Assembly: GCA_947579665.1 (NCBI GenBank)
Contig: OX388351.1
Coordinates: 496,001-560,000, forward strand
Direction: 5' to 3'
Length of the DNA: 64,000 nucleotides
Source of the DNA: Sympetrum striolatum
Taxonomy: Eukaryota; Arthropoda; Insecta; Odonata; Libellulidae
The notes beneath the pieces are model-generated. The model made no database searches and was not told the origin of the DNA. It saw nothing but the letters and a program-made list of their open reading frames with translations. The position numbers and the translations under genes are program-made. Below, one piece after another: positions 36,501 through 48,260 of this stretch (position 1 is the first letter of the stretch; each line of letters begins with the position of its first letter).

Positions 36501-39500
36501 AAAGTGAGAAAGAATATGAGAGAAAAAATAAATATGGCTATTGATGAGAGTGGAAAATGTATTTTGCCGATCTATAGAGAAGTATTTTGGTGTTAAGAAT
36601 TTGCTCGGTGTGAACTATCTTTTTCTCTTAAGAAAATAATACAAAAATATTACTTTTTGTGTATTTATAAATGCATTAAGACCCCTCCAAGAATGATTTG
36701 CGTAGGAGCTGGGCATCAACAAAACATATTAAGATTTATATGAGGCTTGAGAAAATTGAGCAGTGGTTACCTACGAAATGGAAATAAATGCCGATGTAGT
36801 CACCTGAGAAATCGATGTATTCATGGAAAAAGTAATGAATAAAGTCTGAATAACAAATTTTATTCATATATTTATTTAAATTTGATTCATTAACAGTCAT
36901 TTCGACAAATTACAATGAATCTTACAACAAAAAATTGAAATAAACATATTTATAAATATCAACAAAGCAGCATTGAAATGCAACCAACCATTTGTATAAA
37001 ATGAAAAAAAAATGTTAGTGGGTTAATTTAAATGAAATGAGAAAAAACTAAGATAAAGTAATAAAAAATAGTAATAATAAGTTACAATAGGAGATGTAAG
37101 TGGAAAAAAAAACAATAATGATGGGGAAAAAATAAATATGAGGGAAAAAGATGAAAAGGACGAAACTCGAGAGAGAAATTTATACAAGAAACAGAGACGA
37201 GAGAATTTCAATGATGATATCAATAGTTAACGAATAAATAGACAGTAGTATTTTTAAATAGTATTGGTACACGGTGTTTCTTACTATTGGCCTAACCTGA
37301 TAATTAAAACATCTCGAGTTTTCATCGATTCATTGCTTTCTAATGAGAGCGTTCATCTTTCTCCGAAGGATTCCTAATCAGCAATAACTCTTAGTCTGAA
37401 AACCTTGTGCTTGAGCAGCATTGCAAGTTGAAAACTGACACGCATCTTAGACATCCAATTAGCTCACACAAAAGCCTCGATATATTTAGCAGTTCGATAC
37501 CTCTGTTATTTCTCAATCGAGAGAAACAATGGCAATTAAAGCGGCGGCCTAACGAGCGGCACAATTAAGACTTCACGGCAGTGAAAACGGTTTTATTGGT
37601 CCGACAGCCAAACAATCGAACTGTCATTCGATTAGAAATTGGTGAGAGTTGAATTTCCGTCTGAAGAAAAAGAATTGTAAAGTAACTCCTTAAGGTAGGA
37701 ATACTGAACAAAATCGGAATTTGGTTCTACTGGAGAGAAAGGGAGCAAGACGAAACTCTCATTTAAACCAGATCGGTTTATTGTAATCGTACATAGAGAT
37801 TGAGATACTCAACAAATAAACTCGCGATAGATATGAATAAGAAGGTAGCAATTGTTTAGCGCTAGCGGCTAACAATTAGGTCCTCTGCGTCGGTTCGGTA
37901 ATTTTCCCGCCTCTTTCTCTAGTTCCTTTCTCTCCAGCCGCTAGTTTGGCGCTGAGAGCGCAAAGAAAGATGAATTCCATCTCCAATCAAATCCTTTTCT
38001 CATTTGTATAAGAGGAGGCACAATGGTCCGGATATTACATCCCGAACACAATTAGTGAAAGCGCCATGGAGACTGGCAGAGTTCAACATCCGTGCATTCG
38101 TCATCGTCTGGGTCCAGACATGAAAAGCATAAGGCAATTAAACGAAAGGTACCATCGTCTCGTCTGGTTTGAATTCTGCGAAAGAGATTCCTATTAGATG
38201 GGGAATGAATGCATGAATGAACTGCATTCCTGGGCTTTATTTTCTAATAAACACTTCGCAGGGAAATTGCACTCTATACAAGATAATCACAAATGGCTGT
38301 ACGTTTTATTTTGAACCTTTGTTACCTCTCCATCGTTTCTTTGGAGATTTAATTCGGTTTTTAGTGTGAAACTTCAAGTTGTAATATAACCGGAGCTGGA
38401 GACAGAGAGCTATCATTTGGTCGAACAAAATGATGCTTGGTACAGATATGATAATAATCACTCTATAATAATCGTATTACATTTACGAATTCACTTTCAT
38501 ATAGGTACCCTGTTACATATTATCTTAACGATGATTTAATTTAAAATAAAAAAGTGATTTTTTCTTTTAATTTCATTAATTATGTATGTCTTTCTTAAAA
38601 TTTCGATTCAAATATTTAGTTAAAAAAGAAACTGTGATACACATACACCTTAGTTGGCGTAAATTTGATTAACATATAGATTAATCACTTTTCAGTCTGA
38701 ATGGATGGTTTGATTTACCCATTTATTCGAAGAGGGGATTATATCATTTTAATTTTTTAAACAACTATTAACTCCTTTATGTAATATGAATGCCTTCATG
38801 ATTTTGATTTATATTTGTAATGAGAAAATATAATGAACTTAAATTTAAGCGCTGAAATGTTATTTAAAACGGAGCTGAAATATCTAGCTTGTGTAATTCA
38901 GAAAAGGTCACTATAACAGAGTAAATAGAAATGATATACATAAATATAATTTTCAGTAATGAGTAACACATGTCACTTCACAAAAAGGAGAAGAATCTTT
39001 GGCTATTATCGTATTAGTTCCAACTAACAATATTAGGAATCTGTAACATTAATTATTCTGTTTCACATACCATTCACGTACCGCTAAGGCACTTATTCCT
39101 TATTTACTCATACCCATAATCCAAGTGATATAAATCTAGATAGACCTGGAGGAACTTTCGGTTTTGTGTAATTGTTTTCTCCTTTCACGTGATATATTGT
39201 GACACAATATTTATTTTATCATGTTTCATGATCTTTTATTGACAAATAAATATTATTATTATTATTACTAATTAGTTTTAGCAGAATTTATGCTAAGTCA
39301 GTCCCTTCCGCAGCTATAGGTTTAAGATTCGAAATTAGGGACATCTTTGTAGCCTTCATTTATGGCGATCATAAGTTGTAATTTGTCATAACTCCGTAGC
39401 TACTTACCATCACAGCCACGGAAAAGACTAAGAACTAAGAGAAAGAATCGAATATTTCTTCCTCTAAAATGAATAAAACGATAAGATTTCCATCTATAAA

Positions 39501-39850
39501 ATTCTGATAGCTGAAACCAGTACCCTTTATGACGTGAAAAATTGATTCACCAAAAACACCTCAAAAACCATCGTATAATTCTTTAGTATAATAACTAAAT
39601 TAACAGCCCTCTCTTGAGTAATTTCAACATTAAGTTCGATTTCTACTATTTTTATGCTAATCGGTAGTTTACCGCTTTATTTAAAAATTGGAGCTTTATT
39701 TGTTGGAAAGCTATTTTTGTGATAGCTGCCTGGAAGAGAGCAACTACTTGCAACACACTTCGCAGGAAAGATATTCGTAGCCATAGCAGCGTTACCCCTG
39801 TTCCCATAATTACGCTCTACTTAAACCCATGCAAGGGCACAAAGGAAAAA
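36501..39850. other. Non-coding stretch; moderate-GC part at 37.4-38.2 kb
   Basis: No gene recognised. The part at 37440-38220 has higher complexity and GC, including ttttattgg and caattaaag strings, and could be a conserved non-coding element. At about 39210-39270 a ttgacaaataaat sequence followed by (ATT)n looks like the 3' tail of a non-LTR retroelement on the plus strand. Confidence 0.35.
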
Positions 39851-40717
39851 TCTGATGTGGCCAGCACATGACTTTCTCCATATATAACATGTAAATATTT
39901 ACCTACGACAGTAATTTCGAACTCCATATTCCATCTAAACTTGGAAGATGAGTGATTTATTTACATATTATTATCTTTTCGTTACAAACATTATAAATAA
40001 TGTTTTTCGGGACATGCTCGATGAAAAACGATGAAATTGGCCTTTCGCCCATAGAGCCCAGAGCGCCCACAAAGTACATAATCAGCAACTTCCGGTTTAT
40101 CAGTATTCCACAAATAACTCCTACATACTCAGTGATACAAAAATATGTTTCAAACAAAAGTTATAGTAAATTTAATTTTCTAAAACGTTTATACAGAATA
40201 GTATGTACCTAAATATCATATTTATGGAGATATTTTGAAAACCGGAAATGAGCTTTGAAGAATTAAGCTCAACTACTGGTTGCTCGATTTACTCCAAAAA
40301 CTAATCAACTCTGACAACACACACCACAGTACTATATATGAAGTTTAATATTGATACGACAAATAGTTTTCATGTTAGAGCGCCCACAAAGTACATAATC
40401 ATCTTCTTCCGGTTTATCAGTATTTCACGAATAACTCCTAATCAACCGGTGATACAAAAATATGTTAAATACAAAAAATATAGTAAATGACATTATCTAA
40501 AACTTTTATTAGATATACAATATACGCATATGTCATATTTATGGAGATATTATGAAAACCGGAAATGTGCTTTGATGAATGAAGCTCGACTTCCGGTAAA
40601 CCGATGTACTCCAAAAACTAATCAACTCTGACAGCACACACCACAGTACCATATATGAAGTTTGGTATTGATACCACTAATAGTTTTCACGTTAGAGCGC
40701 CCACAAGCACAGACACT

Positions 40718-40776
<59 letters not shown>

Positions 40777-40906
40777 ACAGACATCATTCCGAAAATGGTT
40801 TAAACGTGTTCAAGGGACCGCAAAACATGTATATCCGTTGAAATCTCGAAGTCGAATTTTTTCATGAAAACAATACTTTCTCTATACTTCGTATATGGAG
40901 AAAGTA
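39851..40906 (-). mobile_element. About 1.05 kb non-autonomous element with CA microsatellite, copy B
   Basis: This is the inverted sister of 22616-23646. It ends at 40906 with the same GAGAAAGTA hairpin end, carries an AC run at about 40729-40781 where copy A has TG, and has the same internal gcgcccacaaagtac and accggaaatg repeats. The left end reads tctgatgtggccagcacatg, which matches the copy A right end. Neither copy codes for a transposase. Confidence 0.8.
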
Positions 40907-42295
40907 AAAATAGGACATGTGATGATCCTTGCGCTCTCCGACGTTAAAAGGCGAAGAGTACAGAAATTCATTTATGCGGTCTGTAATTAATATCCAGTTA
41001 TTATGGTCCAAGGGAAATTCTTTTCTCATAAATATAATATTTGATTTGTCCGATTTTAAGTATATGAGTTTATATTATTGTACTGATTATGAAAATACTT
41101 GCCTTTAATGTATACTTGTTTATAATTAAAACAAATATCTGATTTACCCTTTCTGTAAGGATTAGTATGTTTGAACTATTATTTGACTACTTTAAGAGCT
41201 CCGAGAGTCTAAATAAGCGATTTTCCTTCCTAGTTTTTTCCCTCCGGTTCCACTTTCCCCTATGTGCAAGTAAACTTTAAAAATATAAGTGATTTGGAGC
41301 AGCTGAAACTAAAAACCAAGTATAAAAATTCTATGCACTATGCCTTTCTATGCGTTGAAAGATTGTCAGACTGAATTCCATATTATAATTATTATATATA
41401 TTTTGGTAAAATTAGAGGCTTTTTATAGTTTTATATGAAAAGCACATAGAAGATCATTGAAACGCTAACCATACTATAATTTTAACTGTGAAAACTGAGT
41501 TATTTTGTACTTGATCTTAAGTAAATTGATAGTTAGTTTAGTTTAAAGGATAAATATAAATACTTTGTTTTCCTCTTTATGTTTAATACTTTTAAGTTTC
41601 ACCAATGATCACTTCATAAAATCAACATTATAATATAATACTACCGACAGCCAATTGGAGGAAGGGAGCTTTTTCTGATTTTTATTTAGATTTATACAAT
41701 TTTCTGGTCAGTTTTAATAGATGCATATAAGTCAATCGACTCCCATATCAAACGTTTTCCTCGAATAAAAGTGCTGAGGAAAGTCAACGGCAGCGTCAAC
41801 AAAAGCTCAAATGGAAGCATTTTAACGTCTCCCAAGAGAGCGACACCAGCAAATGAAGGGACCAAACATGTAAGCACCCGTTCTTGGTGCTTCAGAAATG
41901 ACGAAAGCGATCGAAAGAGCAAAGAGACATCCGTTGAGACATCGGAGGAGACACGTGAGAGGGAAAATGCATTTTTTGGGCGATCTGGAAATTCCTTTTG
42001 TGCAAATTGCCTTCGCTTGCGTGTGGTGAGTGGGCGATGCGAGATCAAACCGGTTGTCGTTTTTCATTTGCAGTGACGTAGCACTCGTGAAAGCAGCACC
42101 AACGAAGCACCGGATAGTGAAGGGGGGAGTAATAAATGATAATGAAAAGAATCCGAATTACGGGAAATATATCTCCGCCCGAGGTTTATTGCATATGCAG
42201 TACTTTAAGGCATTTTCCTATCCCAAGTGACCTTCCATTGGCAATTATATTCAAGAATCGCAATAAATTAAGACATAATATGTTGTATGACTGAA

Positions 42296-42298
<3 letters not shown>
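40907..42298. other. Non-coding stretch with a GC-richer, partly open interval
   Basis: The interval 41760-42080 is GC-richer and holds overlapping open frames on both strands (101 aa plus, 118 aa minus) with no domain. A textbook short intron pattern occurs at 42026-42073 (gtgagt to tttgcag), but the frame stops directly after it. No firm gene call is possible. Confidence 0.25.

Positions 42299-42372
<74 letters not shown>
42299..42372. repeat. TA microsatellite, about 74 bp
   Basis: An uninterrupted TA run, the longest in the window. Unlike the other TA runs, it is not attached to a six-module repeat but lies about 80 bp from the tRNA-like palindrome. Confidence 0.95.
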
Positions 42373-42375
<3 letters not shown>

Positions 42376-42454
42376 GTTTTTATATGTATGAAATTTCCTA
42401 TAACACTCCTGCAGCCTACTTAATTCGGCTAAGCAGCATTTACAGTTTGCTAAG

Positions 42455-42665
42455 TTCCCAAGGAAAAACGGACTTGAAAATAGTCTGACAGGGCCGGGAA
42501 TCGAACCCGGGATCTTCCTCTAACCGGGAGGCTGCCTTAACCAACCATAACCATTGTTCTGGTCGGGTAGCCTAGATGGTTAAGGCAGTCTCCCGGTTAG
42601 AGGAAGATCCCGGGTTCGATTCCCGGCCCTGTCAGACTATTTTCAAGTCCGTTTTTCCTTGGGAA
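42455..42665. repeat. Palindrome of two tRNA-derived SINE-like halves
   Basis: The left arm (42455-42544) and right arm (42577-42665) are inverted copies differing at about one base. Each contains tRNA 3'-half sequence followed by agactattttcaagtccg. Only the right half continues into a complete tRNA-like 5' part. This is a head-to-head pair, so a strong cruciform or hairpin is possible. Confidence 0.85.
42561..42633 (+). tRNA. 73-nt tRNA cloverleaf-like sequence, anticodon GGT by position
   Basis: All four arms can be drawn. Acceptor GGTCGGG pairs with CCCTGTC at six of seven positions including wobbles. The D arm is GCCT-agatggtta-AGGC. The anticodon stem GTCTC pairs with GAGGA at four of five. 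The T arm CCGGG-TTCGATT-CCCGG is perfect. Loop CCGGTTA would place GGT (Thr) as anticodon, but position 33 is C where tRNAs have U. That, together with the palindromic context and SINE-like tail, favours a tRNA-derived SINE or pseudogene over a working tRNA. Confidence 0.6.
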
Positions 42666-44300
42666 TTTTCCTGGGTGCACGCCCTTATGTGCAAAGTCAC
42701 CTAAACCCTTTCCTTGTTTGCTAAGTTGTTCATGGTAGAGTTCAGATAATAATGTATTGCCTTTTATTTCCAATATATATTAAATATTATGAAAGATTCA
42801 TTGAGTATGATTAGTTCATAATTTATGCTGATGATATTTCAATTACTGTTCATTTGTTCAGAATACACTTTAAAGGCTGAAGTGGTTATTCGACTAAATT
42901 CCGATAGATGAAACATATTCTGAGAGCAATCCCGAATTATTAACTTTGTCAGGCATTTCTGTAGAAAATCTTACTGATACTAATTTATTTAGTAAATATT
43001 ACGTGGAAAATTACAATTCCACATTAATAGTATCAATTTAAATTTCATATATTTATAAAAGTATTAATCACTATGTGCTAAGAAAGTCGATGTCTACAGG
43101 ATGACTATATAAGAATTCAAAATACAATAGTATCAATATTATCTTAGGTTGACCATAAACTTATATATTGTCACTGAGCTCGAAATAATACGAAAAGGAA
43201 ATTAACAACTTCAAGTTTAAATTCGAACCTGGGTAAATGATGCGCATAAAATGCCTTAGCGACATTATGTTTGTTATGGTGAGAGTGGAAATATTTGACT
43301 TTTCTAAATTGAAGAATTAATAAAACTAAGCTGTGCGGAAAAGTAGTATCACTAGCTAAGGCTTAATTCCTTTAATTTTCTATTTTAAAATATTTAGCAT
43401 ATAGCTTTAATGCAAGTAGTAGTTTGTGCTGGGTACAGTGCCATAATTATACCACAGATCAAATTAACTACGTTAGGATCTATTCCTTAACCAAATTAAC
43501 TCTATTTAGCACTATCACATGATAGTAGCATTTTACTTTCACCTTGGTCTCAACTTTTCCCTAATAATTGAATTAGTGGAAAGTGCTCCTTCTTCGACTT
43601 TAATGAGCTAATGTAAGTGGCGCCCTACTTAGATCAAATGCAGAACTAATGGAGATAACTTGACAAAATGAATAAGTAATTAGGTCGCGTCCCGTCGTGA
43701 GTAAATTGAATAACAAGTTAATTGAAATGCCTGTTTCTAATTCATTCATTATGCAGTAGTTAATGCAGCCAATTCAACTAATATTAGCCCTTTTAATTTC
43801 CGTTTAGCTGAAAATTATAGAAAAATGGCTAACAAAGTCATGGTATTTAAAGAGGTGGAAGAGCGTTAAATGTGGTTAAATGTAATGAATAAAAAACTGA
43901 GGAACGGTGGCGTAAGTATCGCAAAGATTGAGGGAATGCGTCTTAGATGTATGGATATATCTTAAATAAATTAATAGAAGCTTTGTTTCCAATAATTGAA
44001 CAACTAATTTGTAGTTAATAAAAAGGAAGCCTATGTGATTCGACTTCTATCTAATCGAATTATCCCTGTCATCCAATCGGGAAATCTACTTAATTATGCA
44101 AGGTTTATCATGCAACGTAAATCATGCAAGGTCAAAACTTAAACGACCCATATATTTTCCAATTTCCAAATTAAAGCCTCCAAAGGTGCTTCTACAGTGA
44201 AAAGCACGTTGGGAGCAGAAACCAAACAAAATACCACTTTCACCAAAGCCTCCGCAATTCCTAAATATGTATAATTTCAGTCTTCGATTTCCTGAAGATG
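42666..44300. other. Non-coding stretch with TAATTA-rich segment
   Basis: No gene recognised. The segment 43580-43830 contains many TAATTA/TTAATT-type sites and moderate complexity, consistent with but not proof of a developmental enhancer. A weak B-box-like core (attcgaacctggg) occurs at 43222. Confidence 0.3.
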
Positions 44301-44381
44301 TACACTCCTGGCCAAAATTAACGCAGCACCGGCCGTTAGAATCGCTAGGGAGGTGCTGCGTTAATTTTGGCCAGGAGTGTA
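44301..44381. mobile_element. Tc1/mariner-type palindromic MITE, 77 bp
   Basis: The element CACTCCTGGCCAAAATTAA... and its inverted end ...TTAATTTTGGCCAGGAGTG form perfect ~30 bp arms around a ~20 bp spacer. A TA lies at each edge (44301-44302 and 44380-44381), the Tc1/mariner target duplication. The TGGCCAAAA core is typical of Tc1-like termini. It has no coding capacity; the perfect arms suggest a fairly recent insertion. Confidence 0.85.
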
Positions 44382-46737
44382 CATACGTCAATTCAATAGC
44401 ATAACAAATAAATCCATCAAATCTTATAATTATTCCATTAAAAAGTACTATGTAAAAATATACAATATCCGATGAGGTTGCAAAGTAGTTGTCCTAACTA
44501 ATTGGCAAAGAAATTTTTATTTTTTTATTTTACAATCTAAGTTTTCTTGGAAGCAAAATCGTAGACATTAAGGAAGTAAATATTTCACTTAAATCAAATA
44601 TGGCTTGATATAAATTGAGTGTATTAAAAACATTTCACTTAAGAAGGAGGGAAACAAGCAGAATGGGTGATCAACGAAAGGTGTAGAAAAGAAAATAATC
44701 GAAATCGTGACTTGAACGATAATAGAAATTAGGAAATCTACCAAGAGTTAGTCTTCAGATCACAAATTATTCCATTGGTATGGCTAATATTTGATGGAAA
44801 GGTATCGTAAATGCACCAAGAAACTCTTTCATGAATGAAATGAAGTCCTCAGGAAACAAAAAGAGCATTGCACCCACTAATCACACGACTCTTTCTGAAT
44901 ACGATGAACTCGCGACTGTATTTGTCGTCTTCAGTAATTATGTACTCCACTTTCAGTGTTACCAAATCCTTTGCAACACCAGACAAACTTGTGAACTCAA
45001 TAACCCAAAAATGACTGTAAGATTGTCCCTCATTTTAGATTCATTCAAAGTGGAAAACAGGTATCCTCTCTAAACTGCTGTTAAACAGTTTGAAGAGAAG
45101 AATTGCGAAAGGAGCCGACATAGAGCGGAAGAAGAGCATCGGAGTGAAACGCAAGAGGGAACCTACTTTGCATTTACGGCTTCGGAACCATTCAATCGGA
45201 AAATTTTCAGTTCCATCCGGATCGATGGCCCAATAACTTGGAAAGTACTAATGGCACGCGACACCGTTTACAGTAATTATTATTTCATGGCATCACATTG
45301 CCCTTCTTCAGAACAATGTACAAGCTCATATAAAATGTTTTTTGGCATAAACAGTATCACGGATTACATTTTGAACGACCCGGTATTTATATCTCTGCAT
45401 AAAATATCTTGGGAACTTTATTTTAAATCTTTAAATAATAAATAAATAGTTAATATAAATAATAAATAGTTAATGAACCAAAGGGTACCTATTTGTACCA
45501 TTTGTTTCCACCCGGTAGTGTATTGAGGACAATTTAATTACCTTATACTTAATATAAATAGAATATTTTACAAGTTTAACATCTATCTGCATACTTTGAG
45601 GCTAGTGAATCCAAAAATGTCGCTTTTGCTAACCCTCGTTTTACGCCGATACCGAAGCAGGTGAATTTTCGTGAATTTGAATAAAACACGCATCCGATTT
45701 TCGTTTTATCAATTTAATTTCATATTATCTACGAAATTATTTCCATTAATATCAAATGTCAACACATCTAGTTATATAGTTCTATAGCAATGGGTATAAT
45801 AAAAATTTTTGGTTTGAGGTTTATACACAATGCAGTCACGATTAGTAACGCGTTAGTAGTCGGTAGAGCGCCATATATATATGGGAATAAAACTTTTGAA
45901 CAATTTGGCTGCGGAAATCAGATTTATTAATAATTTACACAGTTTCTTGGTTGAATTAAAAAACAGGTTGATAAGTAAATGCTATTATTCAATCAATGAA
46001 ATTTTAAATTAAATTGATGTATAGATATTGTATAGTTTATGAACTACAATTTCACTGTAAATAACTTAGTGATTTCACTCTGTCTTATATAAATTCAGTG
46101 AGCACCCTAAGAAAGGAACACAGAGAATTTTTAACTTGGAATCTGAAATGTAGTAATAAAAGATAACGCCGCTGATAACTCATGTTTATATTCAATCAAT
46201 GAATTTTTAAACTATCAAGTTCAAGTTCAAGTTATTGATTTACTATCATCATATCGTAAATAAGTGTTTTTTTTTCTTCTTTTGTGAAAAAAATTTTTTA
46301 TGTGGAGTACATAATTTAAATTTTTATAATGTAAAATTGGCATATGTAATTAGTAATTTATTTTGCTACTGCACTGTTTTTGTATCTGACGAGATATCTA
46401 TTCACTTCAGCACAATATCTGAATTTATTGTAAATGTCACATGTCAATTAATAAACTAAACTAAACTATGGACTCCGGAAACATATAGTTAAGTCGTTAC
46501 GATGATTTAGGCTCATATCGGAGGTGTATACCATTTTCGGGCTTTTGACGTACTCCCTCAACAGGATTAGGAAGAGACGGCGGATAATTCCATAGAAACG
46601 AACCATTTCTCTGAAGAAGAAAACAAAGAGCTACTGAATGAGGAGTGAGGGAAAGGGTTGCCACTGGAAAACTCCCAAGACGGCTGGCAAAAAATAAAGG
46701 AACGAGAGACCTGAAATAATTCGGAAAAAGTTTTCTT
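44382..46737. other. AT-rich stretch, nothing firmly recognised
   Basis: Open frames at 44831-45073 and 45251-45445 have no motif. At about 46440-46468 aataaactaaactaaact could be the repeat tail of a non-LTR element. Confidence 0.35.
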
Positions 46738-47163
46738 TTGGGATTCCGTCACAATCAACCGAACAATAACTGTGCCTTTTTCGTTGTTCCCAATCCTGAG
46801 TTGCCAAGGAGTTTTGAGAATATTTATGAACTGTCCCTGCAGAGTAAAGGGGTATTACTGCACCTTCAAGGTTGGCTAATTTCACAAAATTACGACCTCT
46901 CACTTTCCTCAGTGGACATGCGTCGCCATTTATCTGCGAGGGTCGGCTTATGGCATATGGAGCTAGTTGAAGCCAGTGTCATCTGCGACTTGATCTGCCC
47001 TGTTCTGCAAACATTCAAACATAACAAACCTGAGGAAATGAAAGCGTTTCTTCTCTTCCTCTGTGGTTACAATGGTTCAAAGTATATAAGTAGGTACTAC
47101 TGGGAAGTAACTCATTATATAATAAATGAGCTTTTTTTTAGCTCAATGAGGCACTTTTGGTAA
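46738..47163 (+). CDS. Unrecognised open frame, 141 codons
   Basis: This is one of the two joint-longest open frames in the window. It begins at a TTG, not an ATG, and ends at TAA. The composition is protein-like (NPELPRSFENIYELSLQ, then a hydrophobic C-terminal half) but I see no domain, and the minus strand is also partly open. It may be a piece of an unrecognised gene or exon, or chance. Confidence 0.15.
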   Translation: MGFRHNQPNNNCAFFVVPNPELPRSFENIYELSLQSKGVLLHLQGWLISQNYDLSLSSVDMRRHLSARVGLWHMELVEASVICDLICPVLQTFKHNKPEEMKAFLLFLCGYNGSKYISRYYWEVTHYIINELFFSSMRHFW

Positions 47164-47739
47164 TTAACAGATTAATTCATTGCTGTGGAAATATTGCCGT
47201 CGATGTTTCGAATAAATGTGGAAAATACGCCTTTGTTTTCCATAACTGCGTTAATAATATTAAATATTTTTATTGTATTTTCCACTTATGTATTTGCATG
47301 GGTGCATTAACAATGAAGCGTAATTATAATGTCATTTGACCAGAATATCGGATCTTTTCGAATTATTTCGTTTGAGAAATTCTTTTCAATGATAACAGTA
47401 TCAATAGGAATATAAAAGTTTATCAAATGCTTTATACTGACATTTGCACCAGATAACTGACTCATTTATCGCGTAATTCGCTCATAACAACAACAAACAA
47501 AATGGAGTACAGAATGAATACTATTAAGACCTGATACGGATAGCAGCTTTCATCTATGTTCTGTAACAATGCTCGAGGAAAGGGTGCCAATTTGTTTCTT
47601 TTCCAAGCTCCGCATGGTTTATTTCACGAGCAAAGCATTCTTCGAAGAGAGAGCAAATCATTCCACCAACTACAACCAAGTGTCTAGCGCATTTTTTACA
47701 ACCCTGTAAATCCCAAAGTGTTCCAACATTAAAAAAATC

Positions 47740-48260
47740 CACCCACCGCATTCAACGCACGCCCTCTGGATTTTAAGCTTTTGGTTTACATTTGCGATCG
47801 ACTCTCGTGTTTTAATCATCCGCTTTACTGCTCACGATCCTCGTGACCGTTTTAGCGAGGAAGGAAGTGTCACTTTCTGACAACAACGCTCGTTTCGTGG
47901 CGTGACTTCTCTCGGTTTATATTCAGATGCGTGGGCTGCACGATTCCGAGTTTCGCGGGAATAGCAAGTGTTGCCCGCCGTGGGTCACAGTCACGTAAAA
48001 TATCTCCCTCACTCCCTCCCTCACTCCCCCCCTCACTCCCTCCCTCACTCCCCCCTCACTCCCTCCCGCAAATACTTCGCTTTGATTTGTGATGGCGGCG
48101 TGACGATTTTTGGAATGGGCCACACTCGTGGTCGCTCAATGTGAGCAAGGCGACTATATTTCGCTCAACGAGGAAAATGTTTTGGTTTTAATGGTAAAAC
48201 GTGACTTGCTCATCGTCTCAGCAATATTGCCAGTATACTTGGGGTTGAATGAATGATTTT
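47740..48260. other. GC-richer interval with CTCC tandem repeat
   Basis: CpG content rises here. A pyrimidine-rich tandem of CTCCCTCACTCC units fills about 48004-48068, and ATGGCGG occurs at 48092. A promoter or regulatory island is possible. Confidence 0.3.
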
